Source: Lutraria lutraria (lineage: Eukaryota > Mollusca > Bivalvia > Venerida > Mactridae). Taken from it: a stretch of DNA of 64,000 bases. Both the position numbers and the translations under genes were made by a program. Each line of letters starts with the position of its first letter. Positions within the stretch are counted from its first letter, which is position 1. Location: positions 32,074,194-32,138,193 of the forward strand of contig OZ026846.1 in assembly GCA_964023205.1 (NCBI GenBank). The letters run 5' to 3'. Shown piece after piece: positions 41,101 to 50,779 of the stretch. The notes beneath the pieces are model-generated. The model was given only the letters and a program-made list of their open reading frames with translations. It had not been told where the DNA came from and did not search any database.

Positions 41101-43155
41101 GATAAAGGGGTGCAGTATTTATCGCAATAAAACACCATTTTTTAGCTTTCGGTTAGAATTTTTTGTTGCTTGGTAGTATGATATTTAATCTTTGTAAATA
41201 ACATAAAACATCATTTTACGTTATTTTAGCAACTTTAACCAATGCCGATACGTTAAAGCTGACTTCATGTTTCTAATAGCATACACTCTTGTAACTTTGG
41301 GATAGTTGAAAATAGCATTAACTAAAAAGTATCAATTTATGTTTAAAAAGAACAGATAAATTTCTATTAATAATCGAGAATTGATCGAAAACCCTAGCCC
41401 AATTATTTTCGATGATCAATTTTAAAAATGGACCGATTATGCATCCCTAAATGTAACAGAGTACCGGTATGCATATTCTTTCTCTCTTAAAAACCAAATG
41501 AGAGGTACATACATGAATAACTGATGATTTATATATATTACACTTGCCTTCAAGACTCCGATCACCAAATGCTTTTTCAGGAAAAATATCACGAAGATAT
41601 GCAATATTAGACACAGCAACAGCAACTAATTTCTTAACAAATAAGGCTGATTGAACTTCAGTGATTTGCTCATTAGGAAATATGGCTCCCCACTGTAATT
41701 AAATAACATTTTATTCAACAGGCTTTTCAAACAATAATTATTTTCATACAATGGTATTAACAACATCAAGAAATTTATTACAATTCATTTCAAGCTAACA
41801 CTTCTATCTTAACATCAAGTTATTTATATCATTTATGCACAGTACAAGTAAGTATTGATAAATAATAATAGATAAACAAGATGTGTTTTATAAACACCAT
41901 GCCCCCTCTGGTTGCCCTTTTTGAAAATGCACATGTCCTGTAGAGATTGTCATAATGAACCAAGATATGAAGTTTGATGATTGCAGGTGGTAGCGTTTTG
42001 ATTTAATAGGCAAGGTTAAAGTTTGGTACAGGCAAACAAAGGGCCATAAATCTGCTAAAAATGATCGAATCACAAAACCCTGACAATATGTGCTGGGGAA
42101 CTTGATGACAATAGTTCTATCAAAGTTTGGTAAAAATCCCTTGAGAAATACAGAAGTGGTTGCTAAAAAAAGAGTATTTCTCTATATATTACATATGCAC
42201 AAAATAAACAAAGGGCCATAATTCCGTCAAAAATGATCGAATCACAAAACCTATAAAAAAAATATATGTGTGGGGGTTCTTGGTAACAACAAGTCTGTGA
42301 AAATTTCGTTAAAATCCCATGAAAAATGTAGGAGTAGTATCCTAAAAGAAATGTCACAATTTTTTTAAACACAATGACACTGTGACCATGACCTTTGACC
42401 TACTGACCTAAAAATGCACAGGTCCTGTAGAGGATGTCATGAGGAACCTACATATGAAGTTTGATGAATGTAGCCTAGGTGCAAGTTTTGATTTTATAGG
42501 CAAGGTTGAAGTTTGGTACAAACAGACAGACAAACAGAGAGACCAAAAACAATATGCCCCGATCTATCGATGCGGGGGCATAAAAACAAGAGGGCCATGA
42601 TGGCCCAATTTTGACTCCAGGGCCTGGATTTCAACAAACTTGGTAGAGGTCTGCTAGACAATGCTACATACCGAATATCTAGGCTATAGGCATTGTAAAG
42701 TTTCTGACAAGAAGATTTTTTAAATTTTCCTATGTAAAATCAAGTTACCCTTGGGGCAGAGCCAATTTTGAAACCAGGGTCATAATTTGAACAAACTTGA
42801 TAGAGGTCCACTAGGCAATACTACACACCAAATATCTAAGATCTAGGCCCTGTGGTTTTTGGACAAGATGATTTTGACATGTCTTTTTTCTATTGGTTGC
42901 CATGGCAACCAAGTTATTAATGAAATTTAATTTTTTAACAACCTTGGTAGAGCTTCATGCAAGGAACATCCCTATAAGTGTCATTGAAGTTGGTGGACGG
43001 CCGATAGACGACGGACATCATGCGATCACAATAGCACTTTGTGCTCTGGTGAGCTAACAAGACCTCTAAAAAAGAGCACAATAAATGGGAGAAGTTTTTT
43101 TTTAACTAACATTGCCAGTCTTCTGTTCAGGTCTATGTAATACTGCTGTTGCCAT
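29139..43155 (-). CDS. HORMAD1: Meiotic HORMA-domain protein (HORMAD/Hop1 type) with PHD finger and winged helix, complete
   Basis: Eighteen coding exons on the minus strand: 43155-43111, 41692-41548, 39716-39616, 39172-39152, 37102-37076, 36514-36450, 36215-36064, 35660-35557, 34956-34812, 33631-33533, 33360-33266, 32883-32767, 32391-32326, 31407-31244, 30885-30756, 30033-29941, 29685-29593 and 29237-29139 (TAA), giving about 586 aa. The start MATAVLHRPE resembles vertebrate HORMAD1. The HORMA domain (about 16-230) has FVKKLVAVAVSNIAYLRDIF, WMKGCFDALDKKYLRM, ESYIFKFTY and MKLFYYDEVTPSDYEPPGF. A complete C4HC3 PHD finger (C327, C329, C341, C344, H349, C352, C367, C370) and a winged-helix-like segment (about 373-455) follow, then a basic tail with KRRKGRKR and KRRKK signals. 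HORMADs load on meiotic chromosome axes and promote double-strand breaks and homologue-biased repair. The 34812/33631 junction is uncertain by a few residues. The ATG lies directly after a possible acceptor, so a 5'UTR intron is likely. Confidence 0.93.
31461..32108 (+). mobile_element. Hairpin-capped tandem-repeat element, family B (HORMAD intron)
   Basis: A 5' hairpin (GTCAC-AGAG-GTGAC, 31467-31480) is followed by AATACCCCC. Three units of about 171 bp begin TACACTATA near 31521, 31692 and 31863. A GACGGACCGACC tract and a 3' hairpin (32073-32108) with arms TATACCCCC / CGGGGGTATA complete it. It does not encode a protein; the 90-aa frame here is just a repeat unit read through. Confidence 0.7.
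33833..34094. mobile_element. Possible hAT-like MITE
   Basis: The ends CAGGGCGCA and TGCGCCCTA(G) are inverted complements over 8-9 nt with 244 bp between them. No target duplication is visible, so this is weaker than the other MITE calls. Confidence 0.35.
34284..34297. repeat. Poly-G homopolymer, 14 nt
   Basis: An uninterrupted run of 14 G in a HORMAD intron. Confidence 0.9.
35010..35178. mobile_element. hAT-like MITE, 169 bp
   Basis: Perfect 15-bp terminal inverted repeats, CAGGGTTCTCAATAA and its complement. The inside holds two related AACAGGCCC(G/A)AA motifs. No coding capacity and no clear 8-bp duplication. It lies 54 bp from the HORMAD exon at 34812-34956. Confidence 0.75.
37391..37462 (+). 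mobile_element. tRNA-like sequence, copy 1 (tRNA-derived SINE or pseudogene)
   Basis: A 72-nt cloverleaf-like sequence. The 7-nt acceptor arms GCCCGAT / ATCGGGT pair with one wobble, the D-arm is GCTC..GAGC, and the T-arm GCGGGTTCAAGCCCCAC has one mismatch. The anticodon loop CTGCAAG would read GCA (Cys), but two stem pairs next to the loop are mismatched. A duplicated copy with the same 5' flank lies 267 bp downstream. The most likely reading is a SINE head or decayed tRNA, not an active gene. Confidence 0.55.
37658..37730 (+). mobile_element. tRNA-like sequence, copy 2
   Basis: A near-repeat of 37391-37462 with one extra T in the anticodon loop (CTTGCAAG), a T-arm change and a mismatched acceptor end (ATCAGGT). 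The preceding ATAAATTGGCTGGGATATTC is shared with copy 1, so a longer segment was duplicated, not just the tRNA part. Confidence 0.55.
38848..38998. repeat. Inverted repeat (foldback) in HORMAD intron
   Basis: ACAGGAGATTGAAATT on the left (about 38869-38885) is matched by AATTTCAATCTCCTGT on the right (about 38974-38989). Further imperfect pairing of TACGAC and GGGT blocks lies outward. Probably a foldback element. Confidence 0.55.
40157..41255 (+). repeat. Interspersed repeat, copy related to 1828-2705
   Basis: Aligns on the same strand with 1828-2705 along its length apart from the 184-bp insertion at 40450-40633 and a few small indels. It lies inside the hAT-like element 39882-41449. One local duplication (GTGCATTGCAA twice near 40230) is unique to this copy. 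Confidence 0.65.
40450..40633. mobile_element. hAT-like MITE, 184 bp, innermost of a three-layer nest
   Basis: Perfect 14-bp inverted ends, CAGGGCTTTTTTTC and its complement. It interrupts the alignment of the surrounding repeat with 1828-2705, so its ends are confirmed by the empty site there (GATACT...). No coding capacity. Confidence 0.75.
41878..42582 (+). mobile_element. Hairpin-capped tandem-repeat element, family C
   Basis: A 5' hairpin (GTGTTT-TAT-AAACAC, 41883-41897) is followed by CATGCCCCC. Related units carry CCTGTAGAG(A/G)TGTCAT and ATAGGCAAGGTT(A/G)AAGTTTGGTACA. A 3' hairpin (42553-42582) has arms TATGCCCC / GGGGCATA. Same plan as 31461-32108. Confidence 0.65.
42584..43055 (-). 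mobile_element. AGCTCAC-type element, copy A3 (short)
   Basis: On the minus strand it starts AGCTCACCAGAGCAC (43055) and ends at the hairpin GGGCCATCATGGCCC, then TCTTGTT (42584). It is joined end to end with the family C element, sharing the T-run. It lies in the first coding intron of HORMAD. Confidence 0.7.
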
Positions 43156-43270
43156 CTGAAATGATAAACAAATAGAGCTTCGTATAGGTAATCAGAAGAT
43201 CAACACTATGTAACAGGGCTTTTGTCCTTCTATAACAGAGGCCGAAATTTGGTGACTGCATGAATATGTA

Positions 43271-43637
43271 GTGATTGTAGGAATATGGCCACTTTCAACA
43301 GCCTTGCTGTCGAGTTAACTCTTTAGCGACATGGTTGAATGTCCGCCTACAGTGCTAAGGGTCCTGGGTTCAATCCCTGGTGAGGACCAGATTTTTCCGC
43401 TCCTAATTTACTTTAATGGTGGTAGGGGTGTTTGACGAACTCATGCAAAGGCATGGCGACTGGAGTATCAAAACTGAAGAGCTGGTGTGGTGACCTCTAA
43501 TAAGTAAAAGGGGAGGTAGTGATTGTAGGAATATGGCCACTTTCGACAGCCTTGCTGTTGAGTTAACTCTCTAGCGACGTGGTTGAGTGTCCGTCTACAG
43601 TGCTAAGGGTCCTTGGTTCAATGTCTGGTCCACACCA
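43271..43637 (+). mobile_element. Two tandem tRNA-like SINE copies
   Basis: Copy 1 starts at 43271 and copy 2 at 43519, 248 bp apart. Both read GTGATTGTAGGAATATGGCC, then (A)TTAACTCT(T/C)TAGCGAC(A/G)TGGTTGA(A/G)TGTCCG as an A-box-like head and GGTTCAAT as a B-box-like motif. Neither folds as a proper tRNA. They sit in the upstream region of HORMAD, just before its start codon. Confidence 0.55.
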
Positions 43638-43848
43638 GGGACTGAACCGATTAAACAATAATCGATTCCTTGTCAAGATAATTTCTAAACATAATGTTTA
43701 TATATGCAGTCTTCTCCAACTGAAACTTCTAAAAATCACCGACAAAAGCCCAGTATTAATCGAAGTGAATATAACAAAACTTTTATGGATAAATACCTTT
43801 TTGTAGCAGACGACTCCACAATTTCAATCACAATCTTCAGGCGCTTAC

Positions 43849-44132
43849 ACAAAGCGTGTATAATAGCCGGTAAAAACAGTGTTCGGTTCATCGTTGTAAT
43901 TTGTAACGGGATTGGTTCGGTTATTATCTACGACTGTAGACTGGTATCTTCATTCGCTGTTTTGCGGTGAAGTATAAACTATTTTTTACGATAACCCGAC
44001 CAAAGATTAAGACCGGAAGGAGCGACAGAGTGGTTGCCAACAACAACATTCAGTCGAATTTGACACATTTAGAACATAAACATTCAGTAAATTATCACTG
44101 GATATACTTCGGTATTCAAATTCATTTTAGTG
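43849..44132. promoter_or_regulatory. Candidate bidirectional promoter and first non-coding exons of HORMAD (-) and ROPN1L (+)
   Basis: HORMAD coding begins at 43155 on the minus strand and ROPN1L coding at 45174 on the plus strand, so the two genes diverge from here. A good plus-strand donor (TG|GTGAGT after 44132) pairs with an acceptor ending at 45139 for a ROPN1L 5'UTR intron. A minus-strand donor (GTAAGC, exon edge 43849) could serve HORMAD and pair with the acceptor just before its ATG. An ATTGG (inverted CCAAT) box lies near 43911. The segment is less AT-rich than its surroundings. The exact transcription starts are not visible. Confidence 0.4.
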
Positions 44133-44517
44133 GTGAGTAAAGATGTGTAAATTAATTATACAGTTCTGCTATCAACTCATTAAACATCAAATATTCAAAA
44201 GTGTAATTTTATAACATGTTAATTTATGTTAAAATGTGTTTAAACATTGAAATGAACATGCAAGATTCTGACGTGCGTGATTGAATGAATTTAGTTCACG
44301 AATTCATCGTTAATATGCCCAAGACGTTAGTTTATACAGTCATGATCATGATCATTCTGTCAATTCATTTCGTACACTTTCGAATAAATTATGATAAGTT
44401 ACTGAAATGATCTAACATGCGTATATCTATAAGATCACAGTTGTCTAGTTTACTTATAGAAAATTGAGCCTTATGACGTTATGTTCTAAATTCAAGATGC
44501 TTTTCAACAACTTCATG

Positions 44518-44700
44518 TCAAGTCAAACCTGTAAACAAAGGCCACCCTCAGGAAATACGAAATTGCCCTTTATTGACAGTTGGTCTCTATTCAGAATTAA
44601 GTCATTTTGCTATAATAATCAGTTAAAGTTCTAAAAGAATTGCCTTTATTCTCAGGGTGGCTTTTATTTGGAGGTGGCTGTTAATACAGGTTTAACTGTA
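44518..44700. mobile_element. MITE with AGTCAAACCTGT ends, copy 1
   Basis: The left end AGTCAAACCTGTAAACA and right end TACAGGTTTAACTGTA form imperfect inverted repeats. The inside shares AAAGGCCACC and (A)GGGTGG(C/T)(T)TTTATTTGGAG with 59426-59580. It lies in the inferred 5'UTR intron of ROPN1L. Confidence 0.65.
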
Positions 44701-44941
44701 TATTGAAATTGATATAATTTTGGCTTACTCCATTCATTCATGAATTAAACCTGGTGTTAGTAAATTGTATCTAGCTAATTATTTTCTTCGGAAATTGCCT
44801 TTGATAGATTATAGATAGTGCAAATCTCCTATCCCTACGCAAATTGAATGCACTTGGAGTGCAATTGGTTAAAATATTAGGAAATATTGTCAAAAAATGG
44901 ACTTATATTTGATTCTTATTTACTGTAGTCTTTGTGCTGAA

Positions 44942-45075
44942 CGACTAGCCCAAAGCATTGTAAATTTTTGTTTGGACTAATGAACTTTCTCAGAGTTGTG
45001 TATTCAGGCTATTGGTATTTATTTTCGACAGCCCACTTATAGTTTGAGTGTTTTAAAAAATCATTTTGAACGCTG
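44942..45075. repeat. Short repeat related to 16921-17067
   Basis: See 16921-17067; same order of ACTAGCCC, TAAATTT, GTATTC and TTTTGAAC landmarks at lower similarity. Confidence 0.35.
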
Positions 45076-45173
45076 CTCAGTGCTCATAAATACTCATTTC
45101 TTTAAATGAGTTTTTAATAAAGATACTGATATGTTCCAGTTTGTTTTGAAGCCAGAAAGGGTGTATTAGCAAC

Positions 45174-47768
45174 ATGCCAGGAAACCCAGATGAGCCTTAT
45201 TACTGCTCTCAGCAGATCAACATTCCACCAGCACTTCCAGATATTCTTAAACAGTTTACCAAGTCTGCCATCAGAACGCAGCCCACTGATGTACTGGGAT
45301 GGTCTGCGGCGTAAGTTTTATCCTTCTGTGTCATTGGTTATGCATGGATTTTGTTGTTCTTGAAAGATTACATAATTAATATATATACCATAAATTTAGC
45401 CATAATAAAGTGAAAAATATAAACTATGATCTATTCTTTTGAACATTCCTGTATTGCTACTGAAATTACCAGTTTCAAAGATACAATCATTTATTATAAG
45501 CGCTGGATAGTTGAATTTTGTTTATTCAATCAACAGTTACTTCAAAGCTATGTCTAAGGGCGAAACCCCACCAGTGAAAGAAAGACTAGAGATGCCAGTT
45601 GCTACACAAAAGACAGACACAGGCCTAACCCCAGGGCTACTTAGAGTATTAAATAAACAGGTAATTGAATTTCGTCAGAATACATTTATAATTGTATTGT
45701 CCATCCAAAACCCATCCCCAAAGAATTGTTACAATAATCAATGCTTTAATGTTATCTATAATTAAATCTAAAAAAAGTCTTTTACTTTCATCTAGATTTT
45801 TCACTAGGGTAATCTTTGCAAAATATTTTCATGTCATAATCGAGTATAACGCAGACCAGAATGATGTTTAAGAAGTTATAGTTATTGTTTTAGACATGGG
45901 CATTTTAGGACTACAATAAGCATGAATAGAAAAAAAAACATTACAACTTTTTTGCCGACTGTAATAAGTTATCTGAGTGTGGGTTCCCAAACAGAAAGTA
46001 TTATGAAGATAACAATTATACCACAAAACACAACATTTTAATGATATTTACAATAGTACAATATACAAATAGCTCTGTGTAAAGTTTCTTCTATAAATGG
46101 TGTTGTCATATTTGTGTAGCTGAAGAACTTATTGATAACAATAAATTTTAAATATGTTTTTAGTACACCAGTTTTGCATTTAAATAACTCTATCTAATTA
46201 CAGCTTGGTCCAAAAAAGACAGCTCCATTGAGGATGATTGAAGAGAAATGGACAGATTTGGCTTTACCTAAGGAACAATTTGATGACTTAGTTAGAATTG
46301 GAAGTTTTGGTGGAGATGTTGAATGGAACAAATTTTTTGCACTTGCATGTTCTGCTGTGGCAGAGGTAAATAATATGCCGCACAAATATTTTATTTATAC
46401 TGCATTTTTAACAATATCATTAATTTTCAATGTTACTATTGAAATATTCAGAAATCAACATCACCCCCACGAACCACTGTATGTGGTTTTGAATCACACT
46501 CTTGTTCAAAATAATGTTACTTATCTTAAATAGATTATATAATGTGATGTTCATACATACAAAGTTGTATGTAACTAATTTGTAAAGTTATCATTTAAAT
46601 TACAATAAAGTCATATACACATATTTGTAATTTTAAATCTGTTTTTGGTTTCAGAACATTACACTAGCAATGAAGACAGTGTGTGAGATACTGACAGCTG
46701 ACCCAGAAGGTGGTGCAGCCAGAATTCCATATCCTCTATTCAAAGATATTTATACATATTTGGCACAAATAGATGGTGAAATCTCTCAAAATCAGATCAA
46801 TGAAGTATTTGCATACTTGCAATATGATGTGTAAGTATTTAAAACATATGATACCTTACTTCTAATTCTATGTCTGTGTTAAGCTAAAAATTGATACATA
46901 CTTAAGTATCAACTTTTGTCAAGTCAGAATTTCTTTCATATGAGTTGCTTTGGGAGATGTTAGTACTATTCATCATAACTCCACCTCTGTACCTCCAATT
47001 AATCTTGGCTGTACAAAGTTGCTTGATGTGTGCATCTACACCTTACATCTGTGATGAGGCTGCAGATTTACTGCTTTAGAAGGAAATGTTGTAGCTAAAC
47101 AACTAAGTTGATAAAATGTGTGTTTTATGGGTTACTATAATAAATCATGAGATTTAATTGCAGAACATCCTTCTATCATTTTTATCATTTATAAAGAAAA
47201 AAAAGCATTCCTTTAGTAAGGCAGCCATATTTGTCTTTGTTTACATCCAGAAAATTAAAAATTAGAAATGTCTGCTTATCAAGTACAGCAAAGTTTAGAT
47301 GGAGTTGTATGAGACGGGCCAAATGATTTCAGTACATTATATCAAATTTAAGATGACAATTTCCGTTTGGAAGATTATTTTGCTGCATATTATACCCAGT
47401 ACTTTTAGATTGTAGTATATAAAATGTCACTTAAAGAATATGAAATTCAAATGGATGCCATTTCATATCTTAACAGTTTGTTTTCAACAAGTACATGTAA
47501 GATGTTTCCACCTTAATTCTAAATGCATGAACTGCTTAAATGAACATTATGGCTGATATTTAAAGGTTGATTAAATGTTCACCAATGTTCGTTACTGGTA
47601 CCTGTGGTACTGAATGTAGTTCCAAATTATATTTACTCACTTCATTGTGTTCCTTGAATTATACAGCTTTATTTATTCATCTTATTATTTTTCAGAGATA
47701 AACAAGAGAATTATGTGATGCCAAGAAACTTTTTGAGTCACGAGTGCCCCAAAATGGGAGCAATATAA
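45174..47768 (+). CDS. ROPN1L: Ropporin-1-like protein (radial spoke / AKAP-binding sperm protein), complete
   Basis: Five coding exons, 45174-45310, 45537-45660, 46204-46365, 46655-46830 and 47696-47768 (TAA), all GT-AG and in phase, give 672 nt and 223 aa; human ROPN1L has 230. The N-terminus carries the RIIa dimerisation/docking domain (about 10-55: IPPALPDILKQFTKSAIRTQ, then DVLGWSAAYFKAM). Landmarks of the family are LGPKKTAPL, MIEEKWTDLALP, FGGDVEWNKFFALACSAV and IPYPLFKDIYTYLA. ROPN1L binds amphipathic helices of A-kinase anchoring proteins and is the counterpart of radial spoke protein RSP11 in motile cilia and sperm flagella. The start is chosen by homology and by AACATGC context; an upstream 5'UTR acceptor ends at 45139. 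It is head-to-head with HORMAD and tail-to-tail with the Mab-21-like gene. Confidence 0.95.
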
Positions 47769-47962
47769 CAGCATTTTCTCATTAAGATGAAGACTTGTAA
47801 ATAATGTTTTAATTATCATGTTATTAAGTGGATGTGCTTGTTTCTACTATGCACAAGTGATTTATTCTATAAAGTGTTGATCTAATCGTCTTGTGTTCTA
47901 GTGTGAATCAGTGATAGTATGGATGTATTCTCTGTAAGTTTCAAGAAGAGTCTGTTGATGAT

Positions 47963-47968
47963 AATAAA
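47963..47968 (+). terminator. Poly(A) signal of ROPN1L
   Basis: AATAAA 195 nt after the stop codon, the first canonical signal downstream. Confidence 0.7.
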
Positions 47969-48432
47969 TTTCTTGTCTTTATTTTGAGTTACATCCTTAT
48001 GTACATGTACATGAATCAAGCTGAATATGAAAGACTCATGTAATTCTGTACATGTTCAAAACTTAAGTTATTTTTTCAGTCTTAAACAAAATATGACATC
48101 ATGCACTGTCAGTCAATAATAGTTTAATTGAATCGAAAACAGATGGACACAATCATAATGGTGAAAGTTAATCAGTCACTTTAAGAGTTTAATGAAAAGG
48201 AGTTCAAAGAACTCAGTGAAATTTTTGGACAAATACACACAATAACACAACAGTGTTTTATACAAACAATGTACAAATATCACACAAATTGTGTTATGCT
48301 AATTTACTTATAATAATAAAATCTTGAGATTTATAGAAAGTTACTATGCTGCTTTTGTTTCACATTTTCTCAGGCGCATGCTTGTATGATTCCGGTATAT
48401 TATTCAGATTGTCATTGAATAGTTAAGATATT

Positions 48433-50751
48433 TTATCTAAAATGGATAAATTGATTCAGTATGAATCGCCTTATTTTAATGTTTTTGGATGTCAGCCGCA
48501 GTTGTTTCTGCCGTTTTCCGATTGACTCGTATGGCTTGAATCTTGTTTGCTTTAGTCTATTTTTAGCACTTTTGATATTGTCAGTTAAACGGGGCTCCAC
48601 AAATAGGTCGTCACTTTTATCACCATATGTGCAGTTGATTGACTCTGCAGCATTAAACTGTCGCTGGAAATTCTTGTCGTCCCCAACAGCACGATAGCAA
48701 AGACCTAATATAACATGAATGTTTTCATCAATGGTTTCAGGGTACATATTTAGTTTATTCCTAAACCATATAGACAAATTTCGAAGTATCTTCTCAGCAA
48801 GGTGAAGTGTTGGGTGGTCAGTAGATTTTTGAACCATGTTGGATGTAATTTTTGTACAAGCCATAACTACTTTGTAAGCTACATATACAAGTGATGGTAC
48901 AGTAATTTCTGCAGCTTCTTGTATTTCTGGGTCTACAGTTAAAATATTATGTGAGAAAACATTAGTGTAAATCCCTCCTTCAAACAAATAATTTTCCTTC
49001 AACATTTCAAGAAAACACTGCACTATTTTACCATATTGCTCAGTTTTAAATAACAAATTGAAGTATTCAGACACTATCCATGTCTGAGCTCCTAAATTGC
49101 TGATGGCGTCTTCAAATAAGAAAAGGCTCCTCCGAACAAGGCTTTGATCAAAGTCTTCATTTGTCTCGGAACATTCGAGAGCCTTCTCATGTAACAAGGT
49201 AGCAAGTAATCCTTTAAGGGCCACAGAGGTTGCACCAACATGTGTTCTCATTATATGTTCAATATGATTGATTGCATCATTGGTGGAAGGCATTTTTTGA
49301 CAATTCTGCGAGTCACAAAGAATAGACACCGCAACAGCAACTTCACCCTTTTCAAGCAACGCTGACACAAAGTCCATGACAGTTCTTTGTCCCTTTTGTA
49401 CAGTGAATAATCCATCTCCAAGCAGAGGGAGCACTATTTTGTGGATTGAGATGTCTTTTGATAACCAACAAAATCTGTTTGATGACAGGAGTTGTAAAAT
49501 TGTATGAACTGGATCTGCTTTGATTTTTGCAATATCTTGAAGGATCAATTCAATAGCTTTCTGACTAATTTGAGAAATCATATTCATCTTGGATATAAAA
49601 TACTGTGGCAAAAATCTATTTTGAAGATACATTTCAAGGTCTGACAATAGCCAGATCAAGCACTCAAATACATTACAATTGCTCCATTGCTCTGGCAATG
49701 TGGTTTCACATCGATAAAAGAATACAGTTTTACAGTGATACGTTGACAATCCACGTTTTGTCTTATCAATTGAGTACTTGAACAAATATTTAAATAACAT
49801 ATAGCAACGCTTTTGAATAACAGTTAAATTTAGCGCAATGACCTTCTCACATTGAGAAAAAGAAAATAGAAAGTCACGCACATCTTTTACCTCCTTGTCC
49901 TGCTTAGCAACAATATGACATCCACTTTTTACAATTTTACTAACAAGGGACTTGGAAGGCCACACACGTAGTCTAGTAATCCAATCAGAGGCTTCTAAAG
50001 GCCAGCGAGGACAAGGAAGTGCTACCACATAATCTTTAGGAGAAAATGTTTTGGAGTGCTGGTTAAATGAAACAACTCTATCAACTGTTATTGCAGGTCC
50101 ATGATGTGAATATGACACCTCTGGTAGCTGTTTTATATCATCAGGATTGTAGTTGATCAATCGTCTTTCCATCTCAGGAGTATGGAGGTCGTCATGTAAA
50201 AAATGACGTAATTGCTGAATCATTTTATTACGGTCTATGTACATGTTTTCTGCAGATTCTAGAAAGCGAGGAAAAGATTCCTGAATCATTCCTTCTTCTC
50301 TTGTTTCCCTGTGAATCTTGCTGGGCCGTTTCTTTAACCAGTCCCTGTTAAATACAAGTCTTGTGTAACCTGGTGAACTGTCAGTTGAGTTAGTAGAACA
50401 AAATGCCCTTCGGTTACCACAATCAACTTTCAAAGCAGTAAATAAATACATGATGTCCTCGTCCGGCCCTTCTGTGAAGTCAAAGCCCCCTTTTTGTGTA
50501 GAAATTTCAGGGAGGCTGAGGCCATCTGATGAACTACCTGCTGATAGACATAATGCTTCAAGATGCTTATGATCCAAATGATAAATGGATGTTTCTTCTT
50601 TATTCTTCTCTTCAGCAGCATCGTTGATTTCTCCAGCCAAACATACTGGGATAATCAAGTTCAGAATCAGATCATCAGCTGTGAATTTGAGTTCTTCATT
50701 ACTGTCACATGTAGGCTGAAACACTTTTGTAAAGAAGGATGAATCTGCCAT
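48433..50751 (-). CDS. Mab-21/cGAS-like nucleotidyltransferase-fold protein, intronless, 772 aa
   Basis: A single uninterrupted frame from ATG (50751-50749) to the stop at 48433. An in-frame TTG eight codons upstream is not taken as the start. The N-terminal half is a Mab-21 domain. It has the GS motif (AGSSSDGL, G72-S73), an acidic pair in PDEDIMY (D97, D99), a later HGPAI..KDYVVALPCPRWP with a third acid (D240), and then EASDWITRLRVWPSKSL and SGCHIV, which start the helical half. So the three metal-binding acids of active cGAS-like enzymes appear to be present. From about residue 400 to 720 the sequence is helix-rich, TPR-like, and the tail is basic. Bivalves have large families of such genes; some relatives make cyclic dinucleotides in innate immunity, others act in development. 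Which applies here is not shown. It lies tail-to-tail with ROPN1L. Confidence 0.85.
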   Translation of the reverse strand: MADSSFFTKVFQPTCDSNEELKFTADDLILNLIIPVCLAGEINDAAEEKNKEETSIYHLDHKHLEALCLSAGSSSDGLSLPEISTQKGGFDFTEGPDEDIMYLFTALKVDCGNRRAFCSTNSTDSSPGYTRLVFNRDWLKKRPSKIHRETREEGMIQESFPRFLESAENMYIDRNKMIQQLRHFLHDDLHTPEMERRLINYNPDDIKQLPEVSYSHHGPAITVDRVVSFNQHSKTFSPKDYVVALPCPRWPLEASDWITRLRVWPSKSLVSKIVKSGCHIVAKQDKEVKDVRDFLFSFSQCEKVIALNLTVIQKRCYMLFKYLFKYSIDKTKRGLSTYHCKTVFFYRCETTLPEQWSNCNVFECLIWLLSDLEMYLQNRFLPQYFISKMNMISQISQKAIELILQDIAKIKADPVHTILQLLSSNRFCWLSKDISIHKIVLPLLGDGLFTVQKGQRTVMDFVSALLEKGEVAVAVSILCDSQNCQKMPSTNDAINHIEHIMRTHVGATSVALKGLLATLLHEKALECSETNEDFDQSLVRRSLFLFEDAISNLGAQTWIVSEYFNLLFKTEQYGKIVQCFLEMLKENYLFEGGIYTNVFSHNILTVDPEIQEAAEITVPSLVYVAYKVVMACTKITSNMVQKSTDHPTLHLAEKILRNLSIWFRNKLNMYPETIDENIHVILGLCYRAVGDDKNFQRQFNAAESINCTYGDKSDDLFVEPRLTDNIKSAKNRLKQTRFKPYESIGKRQKQLRLTSKNIKIRRFILNQFIHFR

Positions 50752-50779
50752 TCTATTCAGTGAAATTAGCACCAAATTT

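Larger units (their letters stand above)
39882..41449. mobile_element. hAT-like non-autonomous element with 8-bp target duplication, carrying nested repeats
   Basis: The ends TAGGGATTC and GCATCCCTA are inverted complements in 8 of 9 positions. The flanks 39874-39881 and 41450-41457 are both AATGTAAC, a perfect 8-bp duplication as made by hAT transposases. Near both ends are repeated (A)TTGATCGAA motifs. The middle contains the 0.9-kb repeat also seen at 1828-2705, which itself holds another MITE at 40450-40633. No transposase is encoded. Confidence 0.75.

Noticed and set aside
50752..50775. Eight extra N-terminal residues on the Mab-21-like protein
   Set aside because: The codon at 50775 is TTG, not ATG. 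The first ATG in frame is at 50751.
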